Assembly: GCF_964355755.1 (NCBI RefSeq) | Contig: NC_092680.1 | Location: 16,159,001 to 16,223,000, forward strand | DNA: 64,000 nt | Origin: Antedon mediterranea | Taxonomy: Eukaryota; Echinodermata; Crinoidea; Comatulida; Antedonidae | Reading direction: 5' to 3' | In this document: one piece after another, positions 34,440-46,708 of the stretch | Layout: each line of letters begins with the position of its first letter | Position numbering within the stretch: position 1 is the first letter of the stretch | The notes under the pieces: model-generated | Database searches by the model: none | Told to the model about the DNA's origin: nothing | What the model saw: only the letters and a program-made list of their open reading frames with translations | Made by a program: the position numbers and the translations under genes

Positions 34440-35350
34440 AATTAGATAGCAATACATTTTTTTAAGTGCTAGGCATTAAGGGGGTCTATGTGTGCAAGAA
34501 TTAAAAATTTGACATTCAACAGCAATTGTACCAAATAGGGCAACCTTTCTTGTAATAATACATTTTTTTTAGGTGCTAGGCATTAATGGTTTCTGCTGGA
34601 TCTGTCTAATTTTATCTGTACTCTGTCCCTTGATAATGTTGTGTACATTTATAACAGTTAGGGTTAGATACTATGTGTGCACTAGTATTTTGTGATCAGT
34701 ATGGTCAGTAGAAAACGGAAAAAAAAAACAGATTTTAATTGTTCCATGTGTTTTGTTCCATTCAGCAATTGTACCAATAGGGCAACCTTTCTTGCAATAA
34801 TACATTTTTTTTTGTAGGTGCTAGGCATTAATGGTTTCTGCCGGATTTGTCTAATTTTATCTGTACACTCTGCTCCTTGAAAATGTTGTGTAAATTTATA
34901 ACAGTTAGGGTTAGTTACTGTGTGTGCACTAGTATTTTGTGATCTGGTCAGTAGAAAACAGAAAAAAGATTTTGTTCCATGTGTGCAAGAATTAACAATT
35001 TGGCATTCAACAGCAATTGTACCAATAGGGCAACCTTTCTTGCAATAATACATTTCGTTATGTGCTAGGCATTAATGGTTTCTAGTAGTAGTACTGGATT
35101 TGTTTAATTTTATTTGTACACAATATGCAATTAAAACATCTCAAAACATTTAAAAACTGCAATAACTGCCCCTTGATAATGGTTTGTATATTTATAATAG
35201 TTTGGGTTAGATACTGTGTGTGCATATAGTATTTTGTGATTATTATGGTCAGTTGAAAACGGAAAAATATGTTTTGTTCCATGTGTGCAAGAGGTAACAA
35301 TTTGACATTCAACAGCAATTGTACCAATAGGGCAACCTTTCTTGGAAAAA
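34440..35350. repeat. ~245-300 bp tandem repeat, about four copies
   Basis: CATTCA.CAGCAATTGTACCAA occurs at about 34513, 34759, 35004 and 35306. Each copy is followed by GGGCAACCTTTCTTG, TGCTAGGCATTAATGG, TAACAGTTTGGGTTAG-like words and TTTTGTGAT..GTATGGTCAG. Long open frames on the minus strand here simply follow the repeat period and have no support as genes. Confidence 0.85.
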
Positions 35351-36395
35351 AAAGATTTTATATTGATTGGAATAATCAGCTAACTTAATTATTGCTAATA
35401 ATTTAAATGGCAAACATAATTTTTGACTAGGCCTATAGAAGTTACAAGAGATAATAAGATAGATAAGTTGAACAGCCTTATTTACTAAGCACCTTGAAAG
35501 AAGCAATGAAATGAGTATGTGCATACATACTGTAACATCATAAGGAAGCTTTTGTTACAAGGTGGATTTTTCCCAAAAAAACATTATTTAAATTAAAACT
35601 TTTATACAGTATCTATATTCAAGTCTGACTACACTGTACTTTGAAAACACCATAGTTACATAGAAAGGAAGAAAAAAAATATTAAAGTTTTTGGAACTGT
35701 AGCAAAAACTTGCTTATATAAAAGCATAGAGTATGTAAAGATGAAATTGAAAGTGATGAAGACTATTAAATGAAGTAAATTCAGTATTTATCTATTCAAA
35801 CACACACAAAATAAATGCTTTGATCTGAATCAAGTTGTTGATACACCATGCAAATACCGTAAACAAGTAAAATAACCAACCAAGAAAAGTAATTATGATG
35901 ATCAACAAGCAATCTATTCAGTATACTGTAGCTCATTATCATAATTATAATAGTCATTTATAAATTCAATTCACAAGAATCTTCATAAGTTTGACTCCTG
36001 TTCCACAAACTATTTAATACCAAAATCACATCTTGGATTTAATTTTGCACTTTAAAAGTGAAAACAGTTATGGGTGGCTAAGAAATGTTATATTTCGACT
36101 ACTACTTTTATACTATGCACTAATTTTCTAACATAACTTCTACAACATATAATAGATTGCAGAACTGGGATATTAAGCTGATACATGCAATGATAAATAT
36201 GTAATGTAGTTTAATAAATTGTTAAAAATGTTGTCTAAAGTATTGTTCAAATACCATGCATTTAGTTTAAATTGTTTTTAATACATGCAGTATATTATAT
36301 TAATTAAAATTATAAAAATCATATAACCAATATAATAATTTCTAACCAGAGATTTAGTATAATTGCACAATTAATCTTATTAGAAATACTGTAAA
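35351..36395. other. 3' flank of the aquaporin gene
   Basis: AT-rich with no coding signal. The 3' UTR of the minus-strand aquaporin gene should extend into this stretch. Confidence 0.5.
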
Positions 36396-39300
36396 TCAAG
36401 AATCATCTTCAATTGGAAGAAGAGTGTAATCAATATTACCTTGAGATGCACTTGCTGTTTGCTGTTCTGGATCTCTTTGATCCTTTGTATGATTGTTTTC
36501 AATGAAAATGATGTAAACAAGTGCTCCAATGAATGACCCTACTACTGGCACGAATAATGGAATCACAGGCCACCAGTTAGGATTACTACAATTAAAATAA
36601 AGATGAATAAAGAACAAATAAATATTCTAAACTTGACAAAATCTGTCACTACACTCTTTCAGTCCCATTCAAGTCTCTGAAGAAGTATAATGAAAAATGA
36701 AAAACTCTAAAAAGAAAATACTCTATTATATTTGGTTGGAATCACAGGCCAACAGTTAGGATTATTACAATTAAAAGATGAATAAAGAACAAATAAATAT
36801 TTTAAACTTGACAAAATCTGTCACTACACACTTTCAGTACCATTCAAGTCTCTAGTATAAAACTCTAGCATACATGGATTTAATTCTATTGGATTGGTTG
36901 AATACTACATTTTGTTTGTTCTCTTACTCTATAAATTTGAGAAGATTTTTGGAAAAACTTAAAATATATAGATAGAAGAATGTGTTGTATGTATAAAATA
37001 ATTCAATCTCTTAACAAGGTCTCTTCTGCAAGGTTTGCATGGTATAGACATGTCAATGACAATAGTATAGTTACGGAGCCAAGAAGTTGTACAATATGAT
37101 GTTAGTTGACAAAACTTACCTTAGAAAGAAACATCCTCTGTTGCAAAACCTGTTAAACTTTGAAATATTTATAAACATAAACTTACTCAAAGGTACACAT
37201 TTGTTCACAACCAGCTATAAGGGCTACCAGCCTTCCAGCAAAATCTTGAAATGGATTGAAATAAAATGGCGCGTGGTAACTAAAAGCCATTCCAACCACT
37301 AACAAAAGTAATCCAATCAGGAACGGTTCAAAACTTTTTGGAGGTTTCACGGTTTTAAACGGTTCGTCCTTCTTCTCTTTCTTTTGGTTGTCAATGATTG
37401 CCAATACTCCAACAGCAAACAAAGAAGATTTCAAGAGCTTGCAAAAAAATTAAGAGATTACAATTAAAACATTACCACTTTATTCATTTCGTGTGTCAAG
37501 TACAACATTTTCAATGATAAACACATTTTATAAAATATACTGCAGTATTATCGGTCTTTTGAGTCCTATGAAAAAAAAAATGGTAGGGAGTGTAAGTTAT
37601 TTGAAATTCCAAGACTCTACTCTACCAGGAGTGAAATATAGTTCATGTTCATGCAGTGACTTAGACTTGCCCCAAGTCTGTAGTTACTACGGGGCTTTTC
37701 GATGTTCGTCTGAAGTACACATATGAAACTCCATATGTGCCAAAATATTTATCTTTTAATAATAATAACAGTTCATTCTTATACAGTGCATTTAAGCAAG
37801 CTCTCAATGCGCTGCAAATTATTACCCCGGTCATTATTATTAGGAATAAAAACGTATGGAAACATACTTCCATAATAATGCTCTCAGGGCTGCAAATTAA
37901 GGGGTATTTGGTCGCATTTGCGACCTAATTTTTCTGTTTGCGACTAAAGAAACAGAATAGGTCGCGCATAGCGCGACAAGATCGTCTGCTTGTGCGAGTT
38001 GTTTCAAATTGAAGTCGGGTGTGTTTTCCCCCTATTTCAAACACTGTGTAATTTAATCTCTCTAACTACGGAAGGCTCAGGAGTTTCCACTAGTCACCGC
38101 CGCCGCAAAGGAGTCAGGTTCATTCAAGCGTACAAAGCCCCTAAACATTTTACACTCGTTGTGATTGGAAGTTCGTCCATTTATTGCATGCTGCCTTACC
38201 CAATCACACAAAAGGACACCAAACACACAGCACAGTGTGACGCGCGGACGACACAAACCTCGTGGAAAATCACCTCCGTTTTAAAGAAGGAATATAAAAT
38301 CAATTGTACCCCCGTACACAGAAGTTAGCCAGGGCGGGCGCGGTAGATACAAAGGATTGTCGCCGCGCAGTCATCAGCATTTTTTAGGCAGTATGAATGG
38401 TTATATCATGATTAATAAATAATGTAATTAATGATATATATATAATAATATCTATTCATTATATAGATTAAACAGCAGTAATTGTTTATCAGTAGATTTA
38501 ATACTTTATTCCAGATTCTGATTATCGAAAATTATATATCAGAGAAAATACCGCAACTTTTCCTACGAAGTAGCTTCGTAGATAAAACAGGCTACGTTGT
38601 TGGCTTTGTAGGTTACATTGTTTGGCTTCGTTAGTAACCTCAATAAACAACCTCACGATGTTCTTAGTAAGTAACAAGGTGTGAAAATTATTATTTAATG
38701 TGTTATTTTTGACTGGCGGAGGAGGACCAATTTGTACATTACTAATAAATATATAAATTTAATATAATAGTTTTTATTCGTAAATATTTCATTCGTGTGT
38801 GTTTTTTTACTCTCAACGGCGAATATAAATTTCCCACAACGTAAACGTAGAGACACGATCCAACACAATGAACTATGCCAACTAATAAAAATAATATAGC
38901 GAACGTCCAGTCGATCCAGAAACATGCAAACAAAAAGATCGTAAACAATTCATTCTAAATATAGTATCAGAACGTTCAATCGGTCGCTCAAAAAGACTGC
39001 CGATAGAAGACCGTAATTAATACAGACCTAGTTTTTTGGTCACATGTCATGAAACGCGATACTCTGTTTTACCACCGCAAACCTCTCGCATGTTTTTTTT
39101 TACTCGGTACGAGGGGGATGGCTACAAAACAGTGTACCTGAATTTTGCGTCACATGAAACGTAATACAGCTCTAAACTGTTCCCACGGTTCGCACGTTTT
39201 TCCCCTCCAAATTCTGGTCGGGTCTTTTGTCGTAATAATAATTTACAAAGGCCTATGTTAAATCTTAACATGGAATATATATTTATTTTGCATATATTTT

Positions 39301-42300
39301 GTTGGTGTCCTAGCCAAGGTGTTGTTTTTATAATTCGCTAAATAAAACCAAGGTAGGATTGAATCATGTAGGCCGCTGAAACTCTCTCTGCGTGAGCTGA
39401 GGGCCTCGGGCCCGATTTCGTCTCGTCGGCGGATGTCCTGCCAAATTAGGACAACCGATGTGTAGGGCGGCTACAAAAATTAACGTCTAGGATTTTAATT
39501 AGCCAACAATACATGTTTGTTTCCATTGTTTATGCTCCTAACTAAAGGCGATGACATTGGTGTTTACAAATTACTAACCCTACGAACCACCGTACGATCG
39601 ACGCGTAGATATTATCATAAAATCGTAGGCATGGCAACGAACAATATTTTGGAAATTACAGGATATGTTTAGCCATTTTAGCGAACAATGACCTACGATC
39701 TATTTACGCGTAGGCTACGAAAGGTTACGCGAAGCAGTAATTTCTTTCTGTACCGTAAAAATAATAATTAATAGATCTTGCGTGAATATAATAAGTGGCG
39801 CATCATCAGGACCAGTGCCTAAATGTGCATAACCCAAATTAATTGAATTCTTCAGTGCTGAATTTTTGTGCTCAGAAATCGATTGAAACAACCTATAATT
39901 ACTCAAAAATCTCCCCCCCCCCAAAGCGGGGCCATTGGCGGCCTCCTGACCCCCAGCCTAAGGTTGTACTGTATTTCATTTTTATACACCCCCCCCCCCC
40001 CCACTAAACTAAAAACGGATCTGCGCGGATGGGGTTTGAGGTTAGTTGTCGATGAAAAGGTGCTACTAAAAAAATTGGTGGTGCTACCAAAAATTATTAT
40101 GAGCCATCATACAAATTTGATAGTGCTACCAAGTAAAAAAGTTAATTTGCAGCCCTGGCTCTAGTAAACTGTGTCTGGAACCCAGACTAGCAGTGTCTAT
40201 TCAAGCTTAGTCTTAGTCAATTTCACAATTTCACAGTAATAATTTAAAAGAAGCTGGTTGCAATTGGTGGATGCTTATTACTTAAATGGAGGGCCACAAT
40301 AATATTAAAGCATTGTTATACAATAGTAAATTCCTAAATGTATTATCAGAAATATTTTAGTAAAATATACTACTGTATATAAAGTAAATAAATCTAAATG
40401 ATAAATGACTTTGCTTTATATTTAAAATGAATGCAATTCTCATACCACGTCAAGTGAAGCGATTCCATAATTGCCACCATTCACAACTGAACAAAATAGG
40501 AGGCCAGTGTTGTCATCTTCAAAATCATTTAACTGGTCTACAAAAGAATATTATTGTGTGAAAAATACATTCATAAATGACGAACAATATCATATTGAAT
40601 AAAAGAACTGAGCCATGGGCGATTTAATATAATGTAACCATTCATCAAAATAGTATATACAGTCTATGCATATTATAGAATAAAAAAAAGAGACTTGAAA
40701 TGCAGTACAGTACAACTTTATTGGGTTGTTCCAACACAACCTGACAACTTGTTCCAACACAACCCGACTCCAAAACACGAGTCTAGATTCCTTCTCAAAC
40801 CAGGAGGTCTCTCACTGAACGTCCTCTATATTAGAGTAACATTCACTTGGTTACAATAATAGCACAATTTGATTGTCTAGTTGGTTAGACTTGCTTTATA
40901 TTGGTAGTTTAATATACACCACACTCTTTCCATGATGCGTGTTAAAAAGGGCATGGCCAGGAAATTGAGGAAATAGCCAATTGTACATTGTCTAGTTGGT
41001 TGGCAATTGCATTGCTATGCACATTAAATAATGAAACTTTATGAGGTGAATGTGGAAAATATTTTTATGAGTTGATAAATTGACGGCTTTATATTTATTA
41101 TTAATAGTTCCTTATATTTGTATAAAATAAATATATATATATATATATAAATCCAAAGGCAAATTACTGAAAAAATGACAATGCTGTGGGTATCAGTGGC
41201 TGGTTCTCAATGGAAATACAAAAAAAAAAGCGAAAAGCTAAATCAAAACGATAAAGTAAAACAGCCAGCTATAATGAAGCATTTTTGTGTACAATTGCTT
41301 ACATTGTATACATTTTTAAAGTAAAAATGGTATTGATACCAAATTAATTTTATGACTTCTTCTTCACCTTCTAAGGTTAATCATCATCTAAATTGGCCAA
41401 AGAAAATGTGGTGTTCAGAACTAATAATCCTAATTATTTTTTAATTATTCTTAATTTATCTTATTTTTAATTAATTATTTTTCTAATTATTTTTTAACAA
41501 TATAAACATATTATAATATCATATTATAACATCTGTTTACAAAATAGCTGCCAAAATAAAATCTATTTAATTACATAATTCAACAACAGTGTAATTAACA
41601 GAGCTACTCACCGAAATATAAACCCCAGATCAGAAATGAGCCTAAAAATGCCCCACAAAATTGGGCAGCTAGCAACAGCAACATGTCTTTAGTTTCAATC
41701 TTACCCATAAAACGGAAAACGAGGGTTAAACCTGGGTTTAAAAATCCAGCTGCAAATACAACAAAAAAGTACACAAATGTTTACTGTTTAGTTGTCTCAG
41801 TACAAAGTCTCAATAAGAGATTATAATTAGAGTTTCTAGAGCCGGTGGTGTTGCTCTATGATTCATAGTCAACATCTCTGCCCTGATAAGGGTTAGGATT
41901 ACTTTACATAAACCTGATGACAAAGACGAACAGCCCATTGGATGGCCACCTTGTATGGTTGTATGAATAATAATAAATCAATCCAAATAAGTGAATAATA
42001 ATAATACATATGTCTTATGGTTATATTTGAATAAAGTGCACTACATACTACTACTACTAATAAAACACTTTCTTTCTTTATTTCCATTCACAACAAAAAA
42101 GCATAAACATACATAACTATTCATTACAAAAATGAAAGAATGGAAAGGGGGAATCTCTGAAGTACAGCTTATAAGTAGAAACCCCTTGTTACATAGAGGT
42201 GGGATTATTATTACAATTTGCATTAACATTGAAATAGAAAGGGGGAATCTCTGAAGTACAGCTTATAAGTAGAAACCCCTTGTTACATAGAGGTGGAATT

Positions 42301-44130
42301 ATTATTACAATTTGCATTGCATTTGTATCAAAGTAATTAAGTTAGGCTACATAATACTGGGTCATATATTCTGTTATTATGTAAATCTTACCATTCTCAA
42401 TGCTTATATACAATCCCAGCATATATCCAAATGAAATGCCAAAGTTGATGTAGAAAATACCACTGGCATCATATGAAAATGTGTTATTTATTGAATTTTC
42501 TAAATTGTCATTGTTATAACAATTTACATTTGCCACCACATTGCCACTAATAAACTGTAAATAAAGATAAATATATTTATATCTAAAAAATATTTTAAGA
42601 TTGAATATTATTATTGTTATTATTACATTTCTTTACCCAGGGTAGCCCAAACAGTTTAAATTGGTTTTCATTAGGGCCCTGCATACAACATTATACATTG
42701 TTAAAAACTCAGCAGAGACTTAGTTATTATTAAATACAGTACATCATACAGTAGTCTCAACAGGCAAATTATTTCATGATGTGTTCTCTAACAAAAAAAC
42801 TTGTGGACTGTCTTGTTTAACAAGTTTGTGAAAGTGGCATGAATAGGTTTGTCATGGGTGTTAAATTGTTGAGACATTTGCAAACGAGAGTGGCTTATTG
42901 TAATACCACTCTTTCGAAAAAAGAAGCCATTTCAGTTTTGAAAACATCTCTGATGATCGGGTAAGAAAATCGCAGTTTAGAATTAGTCTAGCTGCTCTTT
43001 TTATACACTTGTTAAGCAAAGTATTATGTGATATCGCCCTCCTCATAATGTACAGCAGTAGTCCAGTGATGGTCTAACTAAGCTTACATAAAGTATGTAT
43101 AGACTGCGTTGGAGGACACAATACCGTACTCTGCTTAATAACATACCAAGTTTATATGAAACTGTTTTCATGATATGTTCGACATGTGGCATCCAACCTA
43201 AAGTCTCACCAATTATTACCCCTAAGCATTTGCAATGCATTTCTCTAAACAATTACAGTATTATCAATATTAATATCAAAATCGACTGGAAATTTTCTTT
43301 TTTGGATCCAATGAGCATAGATTTAGTATGAGTGCAGTAGGTTGATTTAATTTATTTTAGAGTTGTTTAAATAAAATTTATCTATTTAAAATACGAAGAA
43401 TAAAATGTTTAAACAAATGAAAAAAGACATCACACTATCACAGAATCCATGGTGACCAACACAATATTTAAAATCAAAAATTGATTTAATAAAATTAAAA
43501 TGTTCATGATGAGCAAAATTTAAAATATGGAAAACAGGTTATTCTTAGTGTAAGAAGACACGTCAGGCCCCAGTATATATAATATAATGACAATGGCAAT
43601 TTACAAAGTGTGGAATAGCGATTGTTTCACAGTTTCATTAACCCTTATGAATAATCATCATGATGTAATTGTAATGTAAATATTATCAAATAAAATTAGA
43701 AAATGACTAGGCCTAGGCCTAGCCTAAGTTTAATAGGCCTACATTTGGTCCTGGATCCAATTCCAAGGAAAGTGTTTTTACATCGTCATTTACCACACTT
43801 TTTTTTACAAAGCCTTGTTTGTAGGGAGGAAATGCCTGCTGAGATCAGGTTACAGCTAGCGCCTAGGCCTATTATATAAAAGATCATACAGTACATGTTA
43901 TAACAGTGCAGTGGAGTGCAGTGGTGGTAGACACACCTTCTTTTGTTGCGAGTCATCACCACTCACTCCCCGACCTACCTATCTAGGCTAGGCCTAATAG
44001 TAGTACTAGGCTAGTACTGATCACTTACAACAAATATGAACATTCCAAGTAATTCAGAAAATACTTGTTTCCACCCGCTTTTTGATGCACAACTACATTT
44101 TTCAAATGTGCTTTCATACCACAGCCCCAT
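36396..44130 (-). CDS. Aquaporin-family channel with non-canonical NPG and NPF boxes, 6 exons
   Basis: Exons on the minus strand: 44130-44029, 42554-42392, 41749-41612, 40537-40446, 37437-37187, 36585-36396. All junctions are GT-AG, phases agree, and the total is 311 aa, a normal aquaporin length. Helix 1 is in exon 1 (ELLGMFIFV) and helix 2 in exon 2 (GISFGYMLGLYISIE). Exon 3 has the first half-helix AGFLNPGLTLVFRF and helix 3 (LLAAQFCGAFLGSFLIWGLY). Exon 4 carries an extended loop C. Exon 5 has helices 4-5 (SSLFAVGVLAII, PFLIGLLLLVVGMAFSY) and the second half-helix FYFNPFQDFAGRL. Exon 6 has helix 6 (WWPVIPLFVPVVGSFIGALV) and a polar tail. The Asp after the second box (NPFQD) recalls aquaglyceroporins (NPARD). 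NPA is NPG in loop B and NPF in loop E, and the invariant selectivity-filter Arg is Gln. Substrate cannot be predicted. Confidence 0.9.
36736..36855 (-). pseudogene. Partial duplicate of the start of aquaporin exon 6
   Basis: GGAATCACAGGCCA.CAGTTA, GGATTA.TACAATTAAAA and TTGACAAAATCTGTCACTAC match 36557-36680 in the same orientation about 178 bp away. Only the first codons of the exon and its upstream intron were copied, so this is a truncated pseudoexon with an acceptor-like site. Confidence 0.8.
37885..40157. mobile_element. 2.27-kb non-autonomous DNA transposon in the aquaporin intron
   Basis: The left end is CAGGGCTGCAAATTAA and the right end TTAATTTGCAGCCCTG, a perfect 16-bp inverted repeat. 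GCTCT directly flanks both ends (a possible 5-bp target duplication). CAGGG-type termini recall hAT elements, though an 8-bp duplication would be usual there. No transposase was recognised. The interior is patchwork: GTCGCATTTGCGAC and GTCGCGCATAGCGCGAC palindromes near 37910-37978, GGTGCTAC repeats near 40059, and a C-rich run at 39989-40002. The short frames inside (37990-38328, 38695-38948) show no known domain. Confidence 0.75.
42143..42325. repeat. Two-copy 94-bp tandem duplication in aquaporin intron 2
   Basis: GAAAGGGGGAATCTCTGAAG starts at 42143 and 42237, and the copies match through ATTATTATTACAATTTGCATT with one visible difference. It is a very recent event. Confidence 0.9.
42605..43345 (-). 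mobile_element. 5'-truncated LINE, reverse transcriptase C-terminus
   Basis: Minus-strand frames give KSMLIGS, then KCLGVIIGETLGWMPHVEHI, KLGMLLSRVRYCV and LYVSLVRPSLDYCCTL. After a frameshift near 43045 come LNKCIKRAARLILNCDF and MFSKLKWLLF. These are the usual terminal motifs of CR1/Jockey-type reverse transcriptases. The 3' UTR ends with GGGCTACCCTGGGTAAAGAA followed by (AAT)n. It is inactive: frameshifted, with a stop before REMHCKCLG. It lies in intron 1 of the aquaporin gene on the same strand. Confidence 0.85.
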
Positions 44131-46708
44131 GATTATCTATTAGGCCTAGCTAGACTAGCTAGAACGGTATACGTCACGCGGGTAAGTCCAAAAAATATTT
44201 ATAGAAAAGGGGAATTCCCTAAGTCACATGATGATGAAACGCCCTCAACCAAAAACTTTTGGAAAACTGAGCTCTCTATCTATATATAAATTTACGTAAG
44301 GGCAAAATTCGGTAAATCGCGCCTTACTTTTAGAATTTTTACTCGATGGTATATAAAGTTGGTTCGTACTTTCGGTACTGATTTTAACCACCTGATGTAA
44401 CCCTGTTTACTAATTAAATTAAGTTAGATAATTAGTTATTGACGATTAAAAAGAATTTAGGTTCAACGATTTGCCCCAAATAGGGGTGTGTTCTGATCGT
44501 GGTATACACTGTCTAATGGATGTCCATCTTGAAAAATACCCGCCACAAAAATGCGAGGAGGCTTCGCATTTTCCTATCTCCTCCTACGATAATTGTTTTT
44601 AATAGCTGAAAACCGGTTGAACAGCTCGAGTACAGTATCATAATGTTGAAGACAGGCCGATTTTCTTAAAAAATACTATTGTGATAGATTTAATATACGT
44701 TTATACAAATGTATTGAATTGCGATGAATGGAACATTCCAATATCTGTGTCGTTCCACAAGTGTCTATTCCCTCAGGCGTCGTAAAGGCAAGTACTGTAT
44801 ACTCATAACAGAAATTCGATCCATTTTTTTTTCAATCTGTGCTGCAGAGGTTGGATATATAGATTTTTTTTAACGGATAATGAGCTAGCGTTTTCAGTCG
44901 CCGTATATTATGTACAAATCTTTATTATTGCAGTTAAACCACCCACGTGACATCATCACCCTTCCCTCACTGGCATGAGTAGCGTTGTAAAGCCAGTAGA
45001 GGATAGGCCTACGGTGCATCACATGCCCTAAACGCAGAACAACTTTGGTGGGTAGGGTTAAGGAACCAACTTAAGTATGAATTGGCTCTAAGAAACAATT
45101 GAAAACCATGGCCTACTAATTAAGTTGAGTTAGATGATTTAATATTTATTGACGATTAAATCGAATTTATCATTTGCCACGAATAGGGGTGGTTTTCACA
45201 AATTGTTTTACATTATATAAACATATTATACACGTCGTAGTGATCATGTATCGTTACATGTACTGTACTATTTCAATCGACTAGGACGGTTATAGTTTCA
45301 ACAAAGTATTATATCGCAATGTTTTACTGTGTTTAGTGGTATATTATTTGTAAAACATGAAAACAATTAATATTTCGTTACTACATGGATAAAGAATATA
45401 TTAAAAAATTGTTCCTCTTTGCACCCCTCCTCTTTCCCATCCCTCAACCCTAATGTTACATACCAAACACAAATTAAGTTTGTTTAAATTTGACTTAAAC
45501 AATTGGTCTCATTTTGTGACAAGTTTCTCTTTTGGAAGTAATTCCCAGGGTGCTAATTTTAGTTCAGTAAATAAATCACAGTGTCTATTTATTCGTTCCT
45601 GTAAACGACATGTATTATTGTCCTGCGGTACGTACATTTGAAATCGCCAGTTTTTTAACGTTGAAATTATTATGTATTCGAGAACCATCTGTGGGCACGA
45701 CCTAGATGGTACGCGAGCGAAGCGAGCGTACCATCTAGTTAAAATAATTCAAAATAATTATCATGTGGCTTCTTGCCTATGTTTTTGCTCCTTCTTGTAA
45801 ATGTGCTTTTATTTTTATTGTAGGTGTTTAAATTAGGCCTAATTGTTTGTATCATGCTGCATATAGTTTTCAGATTTGTTCGTATTGTTTTACAGAATAA
45901 TAAGATGCCTCCAGACGTTTACAAAGTTCTCTTCAACAAAAATTAATAATAAATAAATAATATTATATTATAATGTTTGTTAGGCAGGATAGTCAGATGC
46001 TCATCATTATGACTCCGTTTTCGGACTTTTTTGTTGTCTTGGACAATCTGTTCGGTTTATTAGGCTTCCTGGTTTACCGTATTTAACAATAGCCTAACAC
46101 TTAGGCCTACTTTCTTTTTACACTCGTATCCACAGCGCATAGAGACTATTTGCTACTGTTTGCGCTATACATTTATTTAAAACCATTAATAATAAAATAC
46201 AGTATTATTTATTAATTTTTATTTTCATTGCAATTAATTCACAGAATATGTTATATACAGTAGTTAATTATTTAAAATTCTTATAGTCATAGGCCCCTAT
46301 AAGTATTATTAGTCCATGGCCTGATAAGCAACTGTATCTTCAATAGTAAATGATTTAAAAAAATAGGATACTTTTCACCACATATACATTCCACAATTAC
46401 TTTTCCCAGTCTGCTGGGAGGCCTAGTTATTGTCTTATTTGTATATGTTAGTCCATCGGTCGGCGTTTTGATTTTTCTGAAATTGGGAGCTCAGGTATAC
46501 GTGAATATGCACATAGGCCTATGTGCTAAAATATTATCTTATTTTTTATTAATTTCGGTCTAGAACCTAGACTGCACCACCAGCTGCATTTTAAATATAT
46601 TGATTTTTCTATGAATTATACTCTGTAGTCATCATAGTCCAGGCCATAATAAAATTATGGCCATCGTTAAAATCAATTAGGCCTACATGTTTTTTCCCAC
46701 ATATTTTT
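44131..46708. other. Intergenic between the aquaporin and TIR-death genes
   Basis: No exon found. The aquaporin promoter should lie just above 44130 and the 3' end of the TIR-death gene just below 46709, with an AATAAA complement at 46545-46550. It contains the hairpin at 45702-45738. Confidence 0.45.
45702..45738. repeat. 37-bp near-perfect palindrome
   Basis: CTAGATGGTACGC is mirrored by GCGTACCATCTAG, with the short self-complementary middle GAGCGAAGCGA. It would form a stable hairpin. There is no poly-T or bacterial context, so it is not called a terminator. Confidence 0.85.

Noticed and set aside
34682-35524. Chain of minus-strand ORFs of 70-123 aa
   Set aside because: They lie across the 245-300 bp tandem repeat and repeat with it. 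No start context, splice sites or domain.
37990-38328. 112-aa ORF inside the 2.27-kb inverted-repeat element
   Set aside because: No transposase motif or any domain. Composition fits chance reading of a GC-richer patch.
42861-43252. Host gene on the minus strand within the aquaporin intron
   Set aside because: The motifs are those of a LINE reverse-transcriptase C-terminus, frameshifted and followed by a LINE-type 3' tail.
36396-44130. Assignment to AQP11/AQP12
   Set aside because: Those usually keep the second NPA and lack the Asp after it. This protein has NPF in loop E followed by Gln-Asp, closer to the glyceroporin NPARD pattern.
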